In this document: positions 1-5,672 of the stretch, piece by piece
Layout of the letters: the number at the start of each line of letters is the position of its first letter
Numbering within the stretch: the first letter of the stretch is position 1
Assembly (NCBI GenBank): GCA_003219395.1
Contig: QHOR01000128.1
Span: forward strand, 1-6,487
DNA from: Verrucomicrobiota bacterium
GTDB lineage: Bacteria; Verrucomicrobiota; Verrucomicrobiia; Chthoniobacterales; UBA10450
Length of the DNA: 6,487 nucleotides
Direction: 5' to 3'
Notes under the pieces: model-generated
What the model was told of the DNA's origin: nothing
Database searches by the model: none
Seen by the model: the letters and a program-made list of their open reading frames with translations, nothing else
Position numbers and translations under genes: made by a program

Positions 1-1
1 C

Positions 2-1051
2 ATCCTGGTGACCGAAGACAACGAGATCAACCAGCAGATTGCCGTGGAGTTGCTGGAGGGGACGGGCGCGACGGTGACAGTCGCTAACAATGGACGCGAG
101 GCGGTGGATCTACTGTCGAACGGACCGCAGCCATCCCCGTTCGACGTGGTGTTGATGGACCTGCAAATGCCGGAGATGGACGGCTATCAGGCGACCGCCA
201 AACTGCGTTCCGATGCGCGTTTCGCAGCATTGCCGATCATCGCGATGACGGCGCATGCCACGCTCGAAGAACGCCAGCGCTGTCTCGCCTCTGGCATGAA
301 CGATCATATCTCGAAACCCATCGATCCCAGTGCACTGTTCGAAACCGTGGCGCGGTATTGTCGGTTCGCCCCGGAAACCTCGGCATCCGTCCCGGCGATC
401 GCTAAAACTCCGGGCGCTGCTGTGCAAAAGGACGGCATTGTCATGGAGATACCAACCGTGGAAGGGCTCGATTCCGCCGACGGCCTGCTGCGCGTCGCCG
501 GCAACCGCAAACTTTATTTGAAACTGCTGCGCCAGTTCTGCGCGCAGAAGTCGGACGCGCCCGGTCTAATCACCGAACTGCTCAAGGCCGGTGATTTGCC
601 TGCGGCTGAGCGCAAAGCACACACTGTCAAAGGAGTCGCTGCTAATCTTGGGATGAAGGCGGTGCAGTCAGCGGCGGGTGAATTGGAGAAAGCCATTCAC
701 GATGGCGCCGACGCAGCGCACTTGGAATCTCTGCGCCAGCAGTTCGAGACCGTGCTCACCCCGCTTATTGACCGTATCCGCGCTGCGCTGGGCGAAGAAA
801 CCGCATGCCCCGCCGCGCCCAAAGGCGTGGTTGATCCTGCGCAAATGAAGTCAGTGATCGAGCAAATGACCAGTTACCTGGGCGAATTTGACGCTGCGGC
901 ATGCGATTGGCTTGAAGCTAATCGCGGCGTCTTTGCTGCACTCTTTTCAACCGAGGAGTTTGGAAGATTGAGCAACAGGTCCAGGGGTACGCATTCGGTG
1001 AAGCGCTGGCCCAGTTGGGAAAAGCGGCCGCGCCGCCCCGCGTCTAAGTGA
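2..1051 (+). CDS. Hybrid sensor histidine kinase, 3' part: receiver and HPt domains (5' partial, frameshifted tail)
   Basis: The gene enters from the left edge already in frame (ATC CTG GTG ACC GAA GAC), so the sensor and kinase domains are outside the window. Counting the GTG at 8 as residue 1, residues 1-118 form a receiver domain. It has acidic residues E3/D4, phospho-acceptor D51 in MDLQMPEMDG, T81 in AMTAH and K103 in SKP. After a linker, residues 150-260 form an HPt domain with the phospho-histidine H205 in AHTVKGVAANLG. In the family such a protein is membrane-bound and passes phosphate from kinase His to receiver Asp to HPt His to a separate response regulator; the cyclase just downstream is the obvious candidate (inference). 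The Arg/Ser/Pro-rich end after about residue 318 looks wrong. One frame over, bases 964-1047 encode KIEQQVQGYAFGEALAQLGK and then AAAPPRV and TAA, a typical hybrid-kinase C-terminus. A single missing A in the run at 964-965 would explain this. The true stop may therefore be 1045-1047. Confidence 0.93.
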   Translation: MLVTEDNEINQQIAVELLEGTGATVTVANNGREAVDLLSNGPQPSPFDVVLMDLQMPEMDGYQATAKLRSDARFAALPIIAMTAHATLEERQRCLASGMNDHISKPIDPSALFETVARYCRFAPETSASVPAIAKTPGAAVQKDGIVMEIPTVEGLDSADGLLRVAGNRKLYLKLLRQFCAQKSDAPGLITELLKAGDLPAAERKAHTVKGVAANLGMKAVQSAAGELEKAIHDGADAAHLESLRQQFETVLTPLIDRIRAALGEETACPAAPKGVVDPAQMKSVIEQMTSYLGEFDAAACDWLEANRGVFAALFSTEEFGRLSNRSRGTHSVKRWPSWEKRPRRPASK

Positions 1052-1062
1052 TCGTGGACAGT

Positions 1063-1067
1063 AAGGA
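1063..1067 (+). promoter_or_regulatory. Ribosome binding site of the receiver-cyclase gene
   Basis: AAGGA lies 9 bases before the ATG at 1077 and supports that start. The gap to the preceding kinase gene is about 25-29 bases with no hairpin or promoter-like element, which fits co-transcription. Confidence 0.7.
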
Positions 1068-1076
1068 AATCTGATT

Positions 1077-2081
1077 ATGCCTTCTCGCATCCTAGTGATC
1101 GAAGATGAGCCGGCGAACATCCAGACCCTCTCAACCGTCCTTAAGGAGCGCGGTTATCAAATCAACATCGCCACCAATGGCCGACAGGGGCTCGAAGTTT
1201 TAGAACGCATTCGCCCCGATTTGATCCTCCTTGACATTATGATGCCCGAGATGGACGGCTTTGAAACGTGCCGTCGCATCAAGGCTTCAACTGGCTTGCG
1301 GGAAATTCCGATCATCTTTCTCACCGCAAAGACCGATACGGCAGACATCGTGCGTGGCTTTGAATTGGGCGCCGTGGATTACGTCGCTAAGCCGTTCAAC
1401 GCGCACGAACTGCTGGCGCGCGTGAACACCCATCTCACCCTGGATTACCTCCACCGGGAGAACGAGCGTCTGCTCCTCAACGTGCTGCCGGCTTCCATCG
1501 CCAACAAACTCAAACAGCAGGCCGGGATCATCGCTGAGCGCTTCGACGACGTGTCCGTTCTCTTCGCCGACATTGTCGAATTTACCCCCTTGTCGGCCCG
1601 GCTTTCGCCCGCCGAGTTGATCGAGTCGCTGAACCGTGTTTTCTCGGGGTTTGATGAGCTCGCCGACGACCACAAGTTGGAAAAAATCAAGACCATCGGC
1701 GACGGCTATATGGTGGCCGGCGGCCTAATCGAGCAGAATGCGGATCATCTTGCCACTATGGCCACCATGGCGCTGGCGATGCACGAAAGCGTTCGCAAAT
1801 TGAACGGCGAGTTCGGCGACCTTAGCTTGCGCATCGGGTTGCAGGTCGGCAGCGTCATTGCGGGCGTCATCGGCATCCGAAAATTCATTTACGACGTCTG
1901 GGGTGACACGGTAAACACCGCAAGCCGGCTTGAATCGCAAGGCGCGCCCGGTTGTACTCACGTCAGCGAAATGGTGTTCGAGAGACTGCAAGGACGCTTT
2001 GCTTTCGAGGCGCGAGGAACGATTGAACTCAAGGGTCGAGGTCCGATGAACACTTATTTTCTGCGGGCACCAACGGCATGA
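1077..2081 (+). CDS. Response regulator with class III adenylate cyclase output domain
   Basis: A complete 334-residue two-domain protein, predicted cytoplasmic. Residues 4-120 are a receiver domain with acidic pair E9/D10, phospho-acceptor D53 in LLDIMMPEMDG, T83 and K105 in AKPF. Residues 121-155 form a connecting helix (LHRENERLLLNVLPASIANK) of the type found before class III cyclase domains. Residues 156-330 are the cyclase homology domain. The metal-binding aspartates are D165 (FADIVEFT) and D209 (KTIGDGYM). The purine-selecting positions are K205 and D273 (YDVWGDTVNTASR), the adenylate cyclase pair; guanylate cyclases have Glu and Cys. N280 and R284 are the transition-state residues. 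All catalytic positions are present, so it should make cAMP from ATP as a homodimer, with activity set by receiver phosphorylation. It follows the HPt-bearing kinase by about 25 bases and its stop overlaps the next start (ATGA), so the three form one transcription unit. Substrate choice is inferred from residues, not tested. Confidence 0.95.
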   Translation: MPSRILVIEDEPANIQTLSTVLKERGYQINIATNGRQGLEVLERIRPDLILLDIMMPEMDGFETCRRIKASTGLREIPIIFLTAKTDTADIVRGFELGAVDYVAKPFNAHELLARVNTHLTLDYLHRENERLLLNVLPASIANKLKQQAGIIAERFDDVSVLFADIVEFTPLSARLSPAELIESLNRVFSGFDELADDHKLEKIKTIGDGYMVAGGLIEQNADHLATMATMALAMHESVRKLNGEFGDLSLRIGLQVGSVIAGVIGIRKFIYDVWGDTVNTASRLESQGAPGCTHVSEMVFERLQGRFAFEARGTIELKGRGPMNTYFLRAPTA

Positions 2082-2281
2082 CAGACTTCTCGGACTGCCG
2101 AGTTCTGCTCGTGGACGATGTCAGCGCGATCATGACAATTCTGGTTGAGGCTGAAGCCGGATCACAAACTCAGCTTTGCACTAAATGACGAGAGATCCTG
2201 CACATTATCGCCAGCACATCGCTGGACCTCGTGCTGGTCGGTGTCGAGATGCGCGAGCCGATCGATGTCATTGACCATTAG
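2078..2281 (+). pseudogene. Decayed stand-alone receiver (CheY-like) gene
   Basis: An ATG at 2078 overlaps the cyclase stop as ATGA and opens a frame of 36 codons (2078-2188). It begins MTDFSDCRVLLVDDVSAIMT, a clear receiver-domain start with the DD acidic pair. The similarity then moves one frame (bases 2160-2192, DHKLSFALNDE, where receivers have the 'A.nGeeAL' segment). It returns to the first frame for REILHIIASTSLDLVLVGVE, ending at TAG 2279-2281. The position matching the phospho-acceptor Asp is Gly (LVGVEM instead of LxDxxMP), and the rest of the domain (MPxxDG, Thr and Lys motifs) is not recognisable. Two shifts, an in-frame TGA, loss of the key Asp and truncation argue for real decay rather than one sequencing error. 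It was probably the third gene of the kinase-cyclase operon. A 36-residue peptide might still be translated through the overlapping start. Confidence 0.72.
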
Positions 2282-2382
2282 TCCGTAGTCTCTTGAACCC
2301 ATGTAAAAGGTCTCGTCTTGTGAGACTGTGGCTGGCAAATTATGAGGGAAATTCAAGAACTGTCTATGACCCTAAAGTCTTA

Positions 2383-2411
2383 TTGACACGCGAATTTTTG
2401 ACGGACACGAT
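2383..2411 (+). promoter_or_regulatory. Possible sigma-70-type promoter for the lipoprotein/membrane protein pair
   Basis: A perfect -35 hexamer TTGACA lies at 2383-2388. Seventeen bases on is CACGAT (2406-2411), which matches TATAAT only at A2, A5 and T6. The placement in the gap after the dead receiver gene and about 30 bases before the next start is sensible. The weak -10 keeps this tentative. Confidence 0.35.
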
Positions 2412-2427
2412 GGGCGCGTTCAAACAA

Positions 2428-2433
2428 AAGGAG
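2428..2433 (+). promoter_or_regulatory. Strong ribosome binding site of the small lipoprotein gene
   Basis: AAGGAG ends 8 bases before the ATG at 2442. It is the best Shine-Dalgarno match in the window and fixes the start of the lipoprotein gene. Confidence 0.75.
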
Positions 2434-2441
2434 TCCAAAAT

Positions 2442-2828
2442 ATGAAAAAATATTGTTCAATCGTTAACATCTTCAGTCTGGCTTGCGCTTGCCTGATCTT
2501 CGCCGGTTGCACCGCCAACCAGGGTGGTTTAGGGAACGCGCCAATACCTGCAAATTCAGGTCGTGTGATTGTTACTCGGGTCGCAAATTTCGGGGAAGAT
2601 CTCAGCCTTACCTTATCTGTCGATGGCAAGGACGTGGGAAGCTTTACCGAGGGCCGACAGTACAATGGCTACTTGCCGGCAGGCCAGCACGTGCTCACCG
2701 CCCGGGTTGATCCTAATCGTACTGGCACCAGTCCTGCGCGGAAAAAGCTGACTGTACAAGCTGGCCAGACTTACTCATTCACCGCAGCCTGGTCTGGACA
2801 AAAGCTGGTTTTGGTAAGAAATCCGTAA
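2442..2828 (+). CDS. Small lipoprotein with a beta-rich C-terminal domain, function unknown
   Basis: A 128-residue protein. Residues 1-23 are a lipoprotein signal: KK at the start, a hydrophobic stretch, and a lipobox LIFAGC with the acylated cysteine at C23. The mature protein has a Gly/Asn/Pro linker (24-38) and then a run of short predicted strands. These include VIVTRV, LSLTLSVDGKDVGSF, YNGYLPAGQHVLTARV, KKLTVQAGQTYSFTA and a final KLVLVRNP. The 'VDGk.vg.....y....lpaG.H.l' pattern resembles PEGA or DUF2846-like beta-sandwich domains of envelope lipoproteins. That is a resemblance of pattern, not a confirmed family. Such domains usually sit in the periplasm, often anchored to the outer membrane. 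The membrane protein gene starts 3 bases after its stop, so the two are probably co-translated. The start is supported by the strong ribosome binding site. Confidence 0.9.
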   Translation: MKKYCSIVNIFSLACACLIFAGCTANQGGLGNAPIPANSGRVIVTRVANFGEDLSLTLSVDGKDVGSFTEGRQYNGYLPAGQHVLTARVDPNRTGTSPARKKLTVQAGQTYSFTAAWSGQKLVLVRNP

Positions 2829-2831
2829 ACA

Positions 2832-3656
2832 ATGTTGCCACGTCTGTGTTGCTCTAATTGCCGCCCCGGACGGGCGCTGCGCGCAATCGCGGCCCTCGTT
2901 GTCATTGGTCTTCTAAGCGTGTTGTCATCGTCGGCGCTGGCTGCGAATCCGGCGGAAGAAATGGCCAAGGTGGGGACCACTGACCCCAAGGGCAATTCCT
3001 GGCTGTCGATTCAACACAGTGTCGAACAGTTCGGGCATCCGGAATTCATTCTACGGCTGTTGCTCAGCCTTAGCCTGGCAGTGGGTTGCGCATGGGCAAT
3101 TGCATGGCATCCACGCCGAGCGTCGCTTGCCGATCCACTTGCTGATCTTGAGGAGCGCAAGGCGCTCATACTTCTTGGCGTAGTCGGCGCCGTTGTTGCA
3201 GAACTAAGTGGAACCAGCCAAACGCTCGCGTTTGTTATCTTCGGAATCGGCGCGCTGCTTCGATTTCGAACCGTACTCGATAATCCGAAACTCACCGGGA
3301 AAGCAATCATGGTTGTAGTAGTCGGCCTCGCCTGTGGCATGGGATCATGGGCCATGGCTGTCTTTGTTACCGCGTTTAGTTGGGTACTCGTCTACTGGCT
3401 CGATTCGCATTCGAGCTGCCGGGTCAGGATTAGACTCGATGACGGAGAGGATCCGAAACCAGTATTTGGCACGGTGCAATCGTTGTTAGTCTCTCACAAA
3501 TGCCGGCTTCAGAGTTCCGCGCTTTACGAAGATAAGGGGCAGATGGTGTTTCTACTGTACATCCCGACCGGAATTGACCCAAGGCAACTCGAGGCAGAAG
3601 TGCGATCGAGCTTGAAGAAGCATCATGTCTCCAAGATCAATGTTGACGTGGTTTAA
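2832..3656 (+). CDS. Polytopic membrane protein, MgtC/DUF4956-like, with soluble C-terminal domain
   Basis: A 274-residue protein. After a basic, Cys-rich start (LCCSNCRPGR), residues 16-38 form a signal-like helix that could be cut at ALA/AN. Membrane helices follow at about 71-92, 110-127, 130-143 and one or two in 157-190. The core contains FGIGALLRFRT (137-147), then NPKLTGKAIM and GLACGMG. This layout resembles MgtC (GIGFLGAG then GLTTAA) and even more DUF4956 proteins (RFRT then Gly-rich helix). Residues 195-274 are soluble with alternating strand and helix pattern, reminiscent of the ACT-like C-terminal domain of MgtC proteins. MgtC proteins act in magnesium limitation and virulence; DUF4956 proteins often accompany polyphosphate polymerases. 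No such partner is visible here, so no substrate or role is assigned. No good ribosome binding site precedes the ATG, which fits translational coupling to the lipoprotein gene 3 bases upstream. Confidence 0.9.
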   Translation: MLPRLCCSNCRPGRALRAIAALVVIGLLSVLSSSALAANPAEEMAKVGTTDPKGNSWLSIQHSVEQFGHPEFILRLLLSLSLAVGCAWAIAWHPRRASLADPLADLEERKALILLGVVGAVVAELSGTSQTLAFVIFGIGALLRFRTVLDNPKLTGKAIMVVVVGLACGMGSWAMAVFVTAFSWVLVYWLDSHSSCRVRIRLDDGEDPKPVFGTVQSLLVSHKCRLQSSALYEDKGQMVFLLYIPTGIDPRQLEAEVRSSLKKHHVSKINVDVV

Positions 3657-3695
3657 GCTTGTTTGATTGTCGCGAGCGCGTGAGTCGTAACCTGG

Positions 3696-4277
3696 ATGCA
3701 CAAATGCCTCTTCATCGCGGTCCTTGTTGGTTTCACGTTCGCAGTAACGGCGCATGCACAAGATGGGCCAAAAAACTCAGTCGTGCTGATCATCCGGCAT
3801 GCGGAAGACGCCGACACCGGCGACGGTATCTCGTCGCTCGGCCAGAAGCGGGCTGACGCATACACGAATTACTTTCTGAACTTAACCGTCGATTCCAAGC
3901 ACCTTGAACCTCAAGTAATTTTCGCTGCCAAAGACTCAAAGAAAAGTCACCGTCCGCGCCTGACAGTAGAGCCATTGGCGCAGGCGGCAAAATTGAAAAT
4001 CGATACACGTTTTGGCAACAGTCGATCCGCTGAGTTAGCCGCTGACCTGCGTGCAAAGTACCAGGGAAAAGTGATCCTGATCTGTTGGCGTCACCCGTAC
4101 GTTCCTGCTCTGCTCGATGCATTGGGAGCAAATGCCAAAACCTTTCTGCCGAATGGCAAATGGCCCGGAGCGATCTTCAATTGGATTATCCTGCTTAGCT
4201 TCGATCAGGAGGGCCGTTTGATTCCATCGAGCTCAAGACGGATCGAAGAACACCTGGTGCCGGGCGATCCTCGGTAG
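3696..4277 (+). CDS. Exported histidine phosphatase superfamily protein
   Basis: A 193-residue protein. Residues 1-21 are a signal peptide with a likely cut at AHA/QD, so the mature protein is probably periplasmic. The N-terminal signature VVLIIRHAED (29-38) supplies R34 and the phospho-accepting H35. A later SHRPRLT (84-90) supplies an Arg in the usual place (R88), and ICWRHPYVPALL (129-140) gives the second catalytic-site histidine H133. The family normally has GH there; here it is RH, as in the 'cWeH' variant of branch proteins. At about 170 mature residues this is a minimal phosphoglycerate-mutase-like fold without an insert domain. The substrate cannot be told from sequence; a phosphomonoesterase is the safe call. 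It lies 39 bases after the membrane protein gene with no terminator between, so it may belong to the same transcript. No strong ribosome binding site is seen before the ATG. Confidence 0.9.
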   Translation: MHKCLFIAVLVGFTFAVTAHAQDGPKNSVVLIIRHAEDADTGDGISSLGQKRADAYTNYFLNLTVDSKHLEPQVIFAAKDSKKSHRPRLTVEPLAQAAKLKIDTRFGNSRSAELAADLRAKYQGKVILICWRHPYVPALLDALGANAKTFLPNGKWPGAIFNWIILLSFDQEGRLIPSSSRRIEEHLVPGDPR

Positions 4278-4358
4278 TTAGGTCGAGTTTCCGTTCAGAA
4301 AGTTAAGCGATGCTAGAGTCGGTGGGACCGTTGGGATATGTGATTAGAAAACTAAATA

Positions 4359-4922
4359 GTGCGCCAGAACACTTCTTCTTCTCAGGCCCACTTTGAAATG
4401 ATTGAAATTCTCGAAGCGGTCATATTGGCTCTGGTTGCCGTTGCCACGGCTTGGAGCGGGTACCAGGCCGCACAGTGGGCTGGAAAGCGTGCAGAACAAT
4501 ACGCCGAAGCAAGTCGACTCCGAGTCACTGCTGAAGGTCTTGCTACGCTGGCAGGACAGGAGCGGATCTACGACAGCGATACTTTTAATAGTTGGCTGGC
4601 TGCAAAGCTGGATGGTAAGGAGAAGGCTGCGGAATTCTTCGAGCGACGCTTTCGCGACGAGTACCGTCCAGCGTTTGCGGCCTGGGTGAAAGCCGAGCCT
4701 TTCAACAACGCGCAAGCCCCTCCGGGCCCGATCTTCATGCCCGAGTACCACAATGCGAAGCACGAGAAGTTCCTTGGCTTAAGTCAACAAGCTGCTGAGA
4801 TAGCCGACCAAGGCACAAAGTCCGGGGAGACCGGAGACCAGTACGTGCGCATCACGGTTCTCCTGGCTACCGTACTCTTAATTACCGCGATAGGACAGCG
4901 CTTTCGGATCAAGTCTTTATGA
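4359..4922 (+). CDS. Uncharacterised membrane protein, probably truncated by a frameshift
   Basis: A 187-residue protein from a GTG at 4359. The ATG at 4398 (residue 14, MIEILEAVILALV) is an equally good or better start, since conserved-looking sequence begins there and neither has a clear ribosome binding site. Residues 16-34 are a membrane helix running into ATAWSGYQAAQWAGKRAEQYAEAS. Residues 40-160 are a charged, mostly helical extramembrane domain (FFERRFRDEYRPAFAAWVKA, then a Pro-rich FMPEY turn). Residues 162-180 are a second membrane helix. I recognise the pattern (AWSGYQAA.W...A, then R..F.PA..AW, then a C-terminal helical hairpin) from uncharacterised bacterial proteins but know no function. 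The frame stops right after the second helix and RFRIKSL. In the -1 frame, an ATG overlapping the stop opens another hydrophobic helix, which is probably the missing end of this protein. Confidence 0.8.
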   Translation: MRQNTSSSQAHFEMIEILEAVILALVAVATAWSGYQAAQWAGKRAEQYAEASRLRVTAEGLATLAGQERIYDSDTFNSWLAAKLDGKEKAAEFFERRFRDEYRPAFAAWVKAEPFNNAQAPPGPIFMPEYHNAKHEKFLGLSQQAAEIADQGTKSGETGDQYVRITVLLATVLLITAIGQRFRIKSL

Positions 4923-5065
4923 TTTTTGCTTGTCTGTTGCTATCCCTGCCGCTTTGGCAATTGCTTGTGCTTCCTCGCATCCGATTGCTCGGCCATTTCG
5001 TCGTCAATAACGAGCGGTCATATATTTCTGCTTCGACAACCGATCGCCCGATAGGGCAAACGTAG
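4919..5065 (+). CDS. Short hydrophobic frame: displaced last helix of the preceding gene, or a small overlapping membrane peptide
   Basis: This 48-codon frame starts at an ATG that overlaps the TGA of the preceding gene (ATGA) and begins MIFACLLLSLPLWQLLVLPR, one membrane helix. The rest (RLLGHF... to TTDRPIGQT) shows no motif. One extra T in the run at 4916-4918 would fuse RFRIKS to FMIFACLLL, giving the C-terminal helical hairpin with a short basic loop expected for the upstream protein. I favour this over an independent gene because no ribosome binding site is visible apart from coupling to the overlapping stop. Only the first 20-25 residues look protein-like. Confidence 0.4.
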   Translation: MIFACLLLSLPLWQLLVLPRIRLLGHFVVNNERSYISASTTDRPIGQT

Positions 5066-5228
5066 TACGACCAAAGTCCAACTATTCGGCGACAGCCGTC
5101 CGAGTAAAAGTGCGCGTCAGATGACATCACTTCGCGCAGGTCCAACCACAAATCGACGCCCTGTGAGCTCGCAAATGGCCGTCGATAGCAAATCAAAAGC
5201 AAAGCAAAACCGGAACGAACTAAGACTC
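5066..5228 (+). other. Intergenic stretch with no recognised gene
   Basis: About 160 bases between the short hydrophobic frame and the lipoprotein start at 5229; counted from the stop at 4922 the gap is 306 bases. I see no hairpin followed by a T run, no convincing promoter pair, and no tRNA-like fold. The part just before the next gene (about 5190-5220) is A-rich. The + frame does stay open upstream of 5229 to an ATG at 5121, but that extension is hydrophilic and would bury the lipoprotein signal. A reverse-strand frame covers the gap but looks spurious. Confidence 0.4.
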
Positions 5229-5666
5229 ATGAACCAGATCCGAACCTCATTCAACGCGATCAGCGTGATCGCTCTGTTGGCGTTTACGGTTGGCTGTGCC
5301 ACAACAAGTAGCACCCAAAACAAAGAAAGCATGCTTGTGGCGTCCGGCTTTAAGGTGATTACTCCCAAGACTGCTGCGCAGCAACAAAAGCTCCAACAGC
5401 TTCCGCCGGGTCATGTTGCCATGATCAACAGGAAGGGCAGAACCTACTATATCTTCCCGGACGCGGCTCATAACCAGGCGTATGTCGGCGGACCGCAAGA
5501 GTACCAGGCGTACCAACAACTCCGCGCCGCAAATAACATTGCGAACGAGAATCTCGAGACCGCTGAGATGTACCAGGATGCGGAGATGCAGTGGGGTGCC
5601 TGGGGCGGATGGGGCATGGGCTGGGGACCGATGGGAATGGGAGTAGGGGTCGGCCGGTTTAGATGA
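5229..5666 (+). CDS. Lipoprotein with Trp/Gly/Met-rich C-terminal tail, function unknown
   Basis: A 145-residue protein from the ATG at 5229. This start puts a lipoprotein signal at the N-terminus: basic MNQIR, hydrophobic ISVIALLAF, and a lipobox TVGC with C23. The longer in-frame start at 5121 would add 36 hydrophilic residues and is rejected. The mature part has ASGFKVITPKTAAQQQKLQQ (39-58), then LPPGHVAMI, a basic RKGRTYYIFPDAAHNQAYVG (68-87), and EYQAYQQLRAANNIANENLE. It ends in a low-complexity tail from W122 to G142 made almost only of W, G, M, A, V and P. This 'GFk...p.t..Qq..l..lp' plus 'YY.faD...n..YvG....Y..Y' layout occurs in uncharacterised lipoproteins of Gram-negative bacteria; no function is known to me. 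Only a weak GGAA lies 13 bases before the start. The tail-coding DNA is a dense array of G runs. Confidence 0.85.
   Translation: MNQIRTSFNAISVIALLAFTVGCATTSSTQNKESMLVASGFKVITPKTAAQQQKLQQLPPGHVAMINRKGRTYYIFPDAAHNQAYVGGPQEYQAYQQLRAANNIANENLETAEMYQDAEMQWGAWGGWGMGWGPMGMGVGVGRFR
5593..5649 (+). repeat. G-run array on the coding strand (potential G-quadruplex)
   Basis: Eight runs of three or four G occur in 57 bases: at 5593, 5602, 5611, 5618, 5623, 5633, 5639 and 5646. The loops between them are 5, 5, 3, 2, 6, 3 and 4 bases. This meets the usual quadruplex pattern (four or more G3 runs, loops of 1-7) twice over. It lies in the sense strand, so the mRNA would carry it, ending 15 bases before the TGA stop codon. 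It encodes the Trp/Gly/Met-rich tail, so protein composition (TGG, GGN, ATG codons) may fully explain it. Confidence 0.6.
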
Positions 5667-5672
5667 GCAGGA

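Noticed and set aside
1287..1673. 128-codon reverse-strand open frame opposite the cyclase gene
   Set aside because: It lies wholly inside the well-supported receiver-cyclase gene on the other strand, has no domain pattern and no ribosome binding site; it is a shadow frame.
2287..2327. Possible hairpin: AGTCTC (2287-2292) or GTCTC (2310-2314) with GAGACT (2322-2327)
   Set aside because: The stems are only 5-6 bp, there is no T run after them, and the two possible left arms compete; not a terminator by sequence.
4320..4330. CGGT-GGG-ACCG inverted repeat and nearby TTAG-AAAA-CTAA between the phosphatase and the next gene
   Set aside because: Four-base stems are expected by chance and no T tract follows, so neither a terminator nor an operator can be supported.
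4331..4358. TTGGGA / TAAATA as a promoter for the 4359 gene
   Set aside because: Spacing is 16 but only three bases match in the -10 hexamer; if used it would also place the transcript start after the GTG at 4359.
4909..5202. 97-codon reverse-strand open frame covering the gap before the 5229 lipoprotein
   Set aside because: No signal, domain or membrane pattern; the start has no ribosome binding site and it opposes all neighbouring genes. The short hydrophobic + frame explains its left part better.
5121..5228. Longer start for the 5229 lipoprotein gene
   Set aside because: It would place 36 hydrophilic, Lys/Arg/Ser-rich residues before the lipoprotein signal; the ATG at 5229 puts the signal at the N-terminus.
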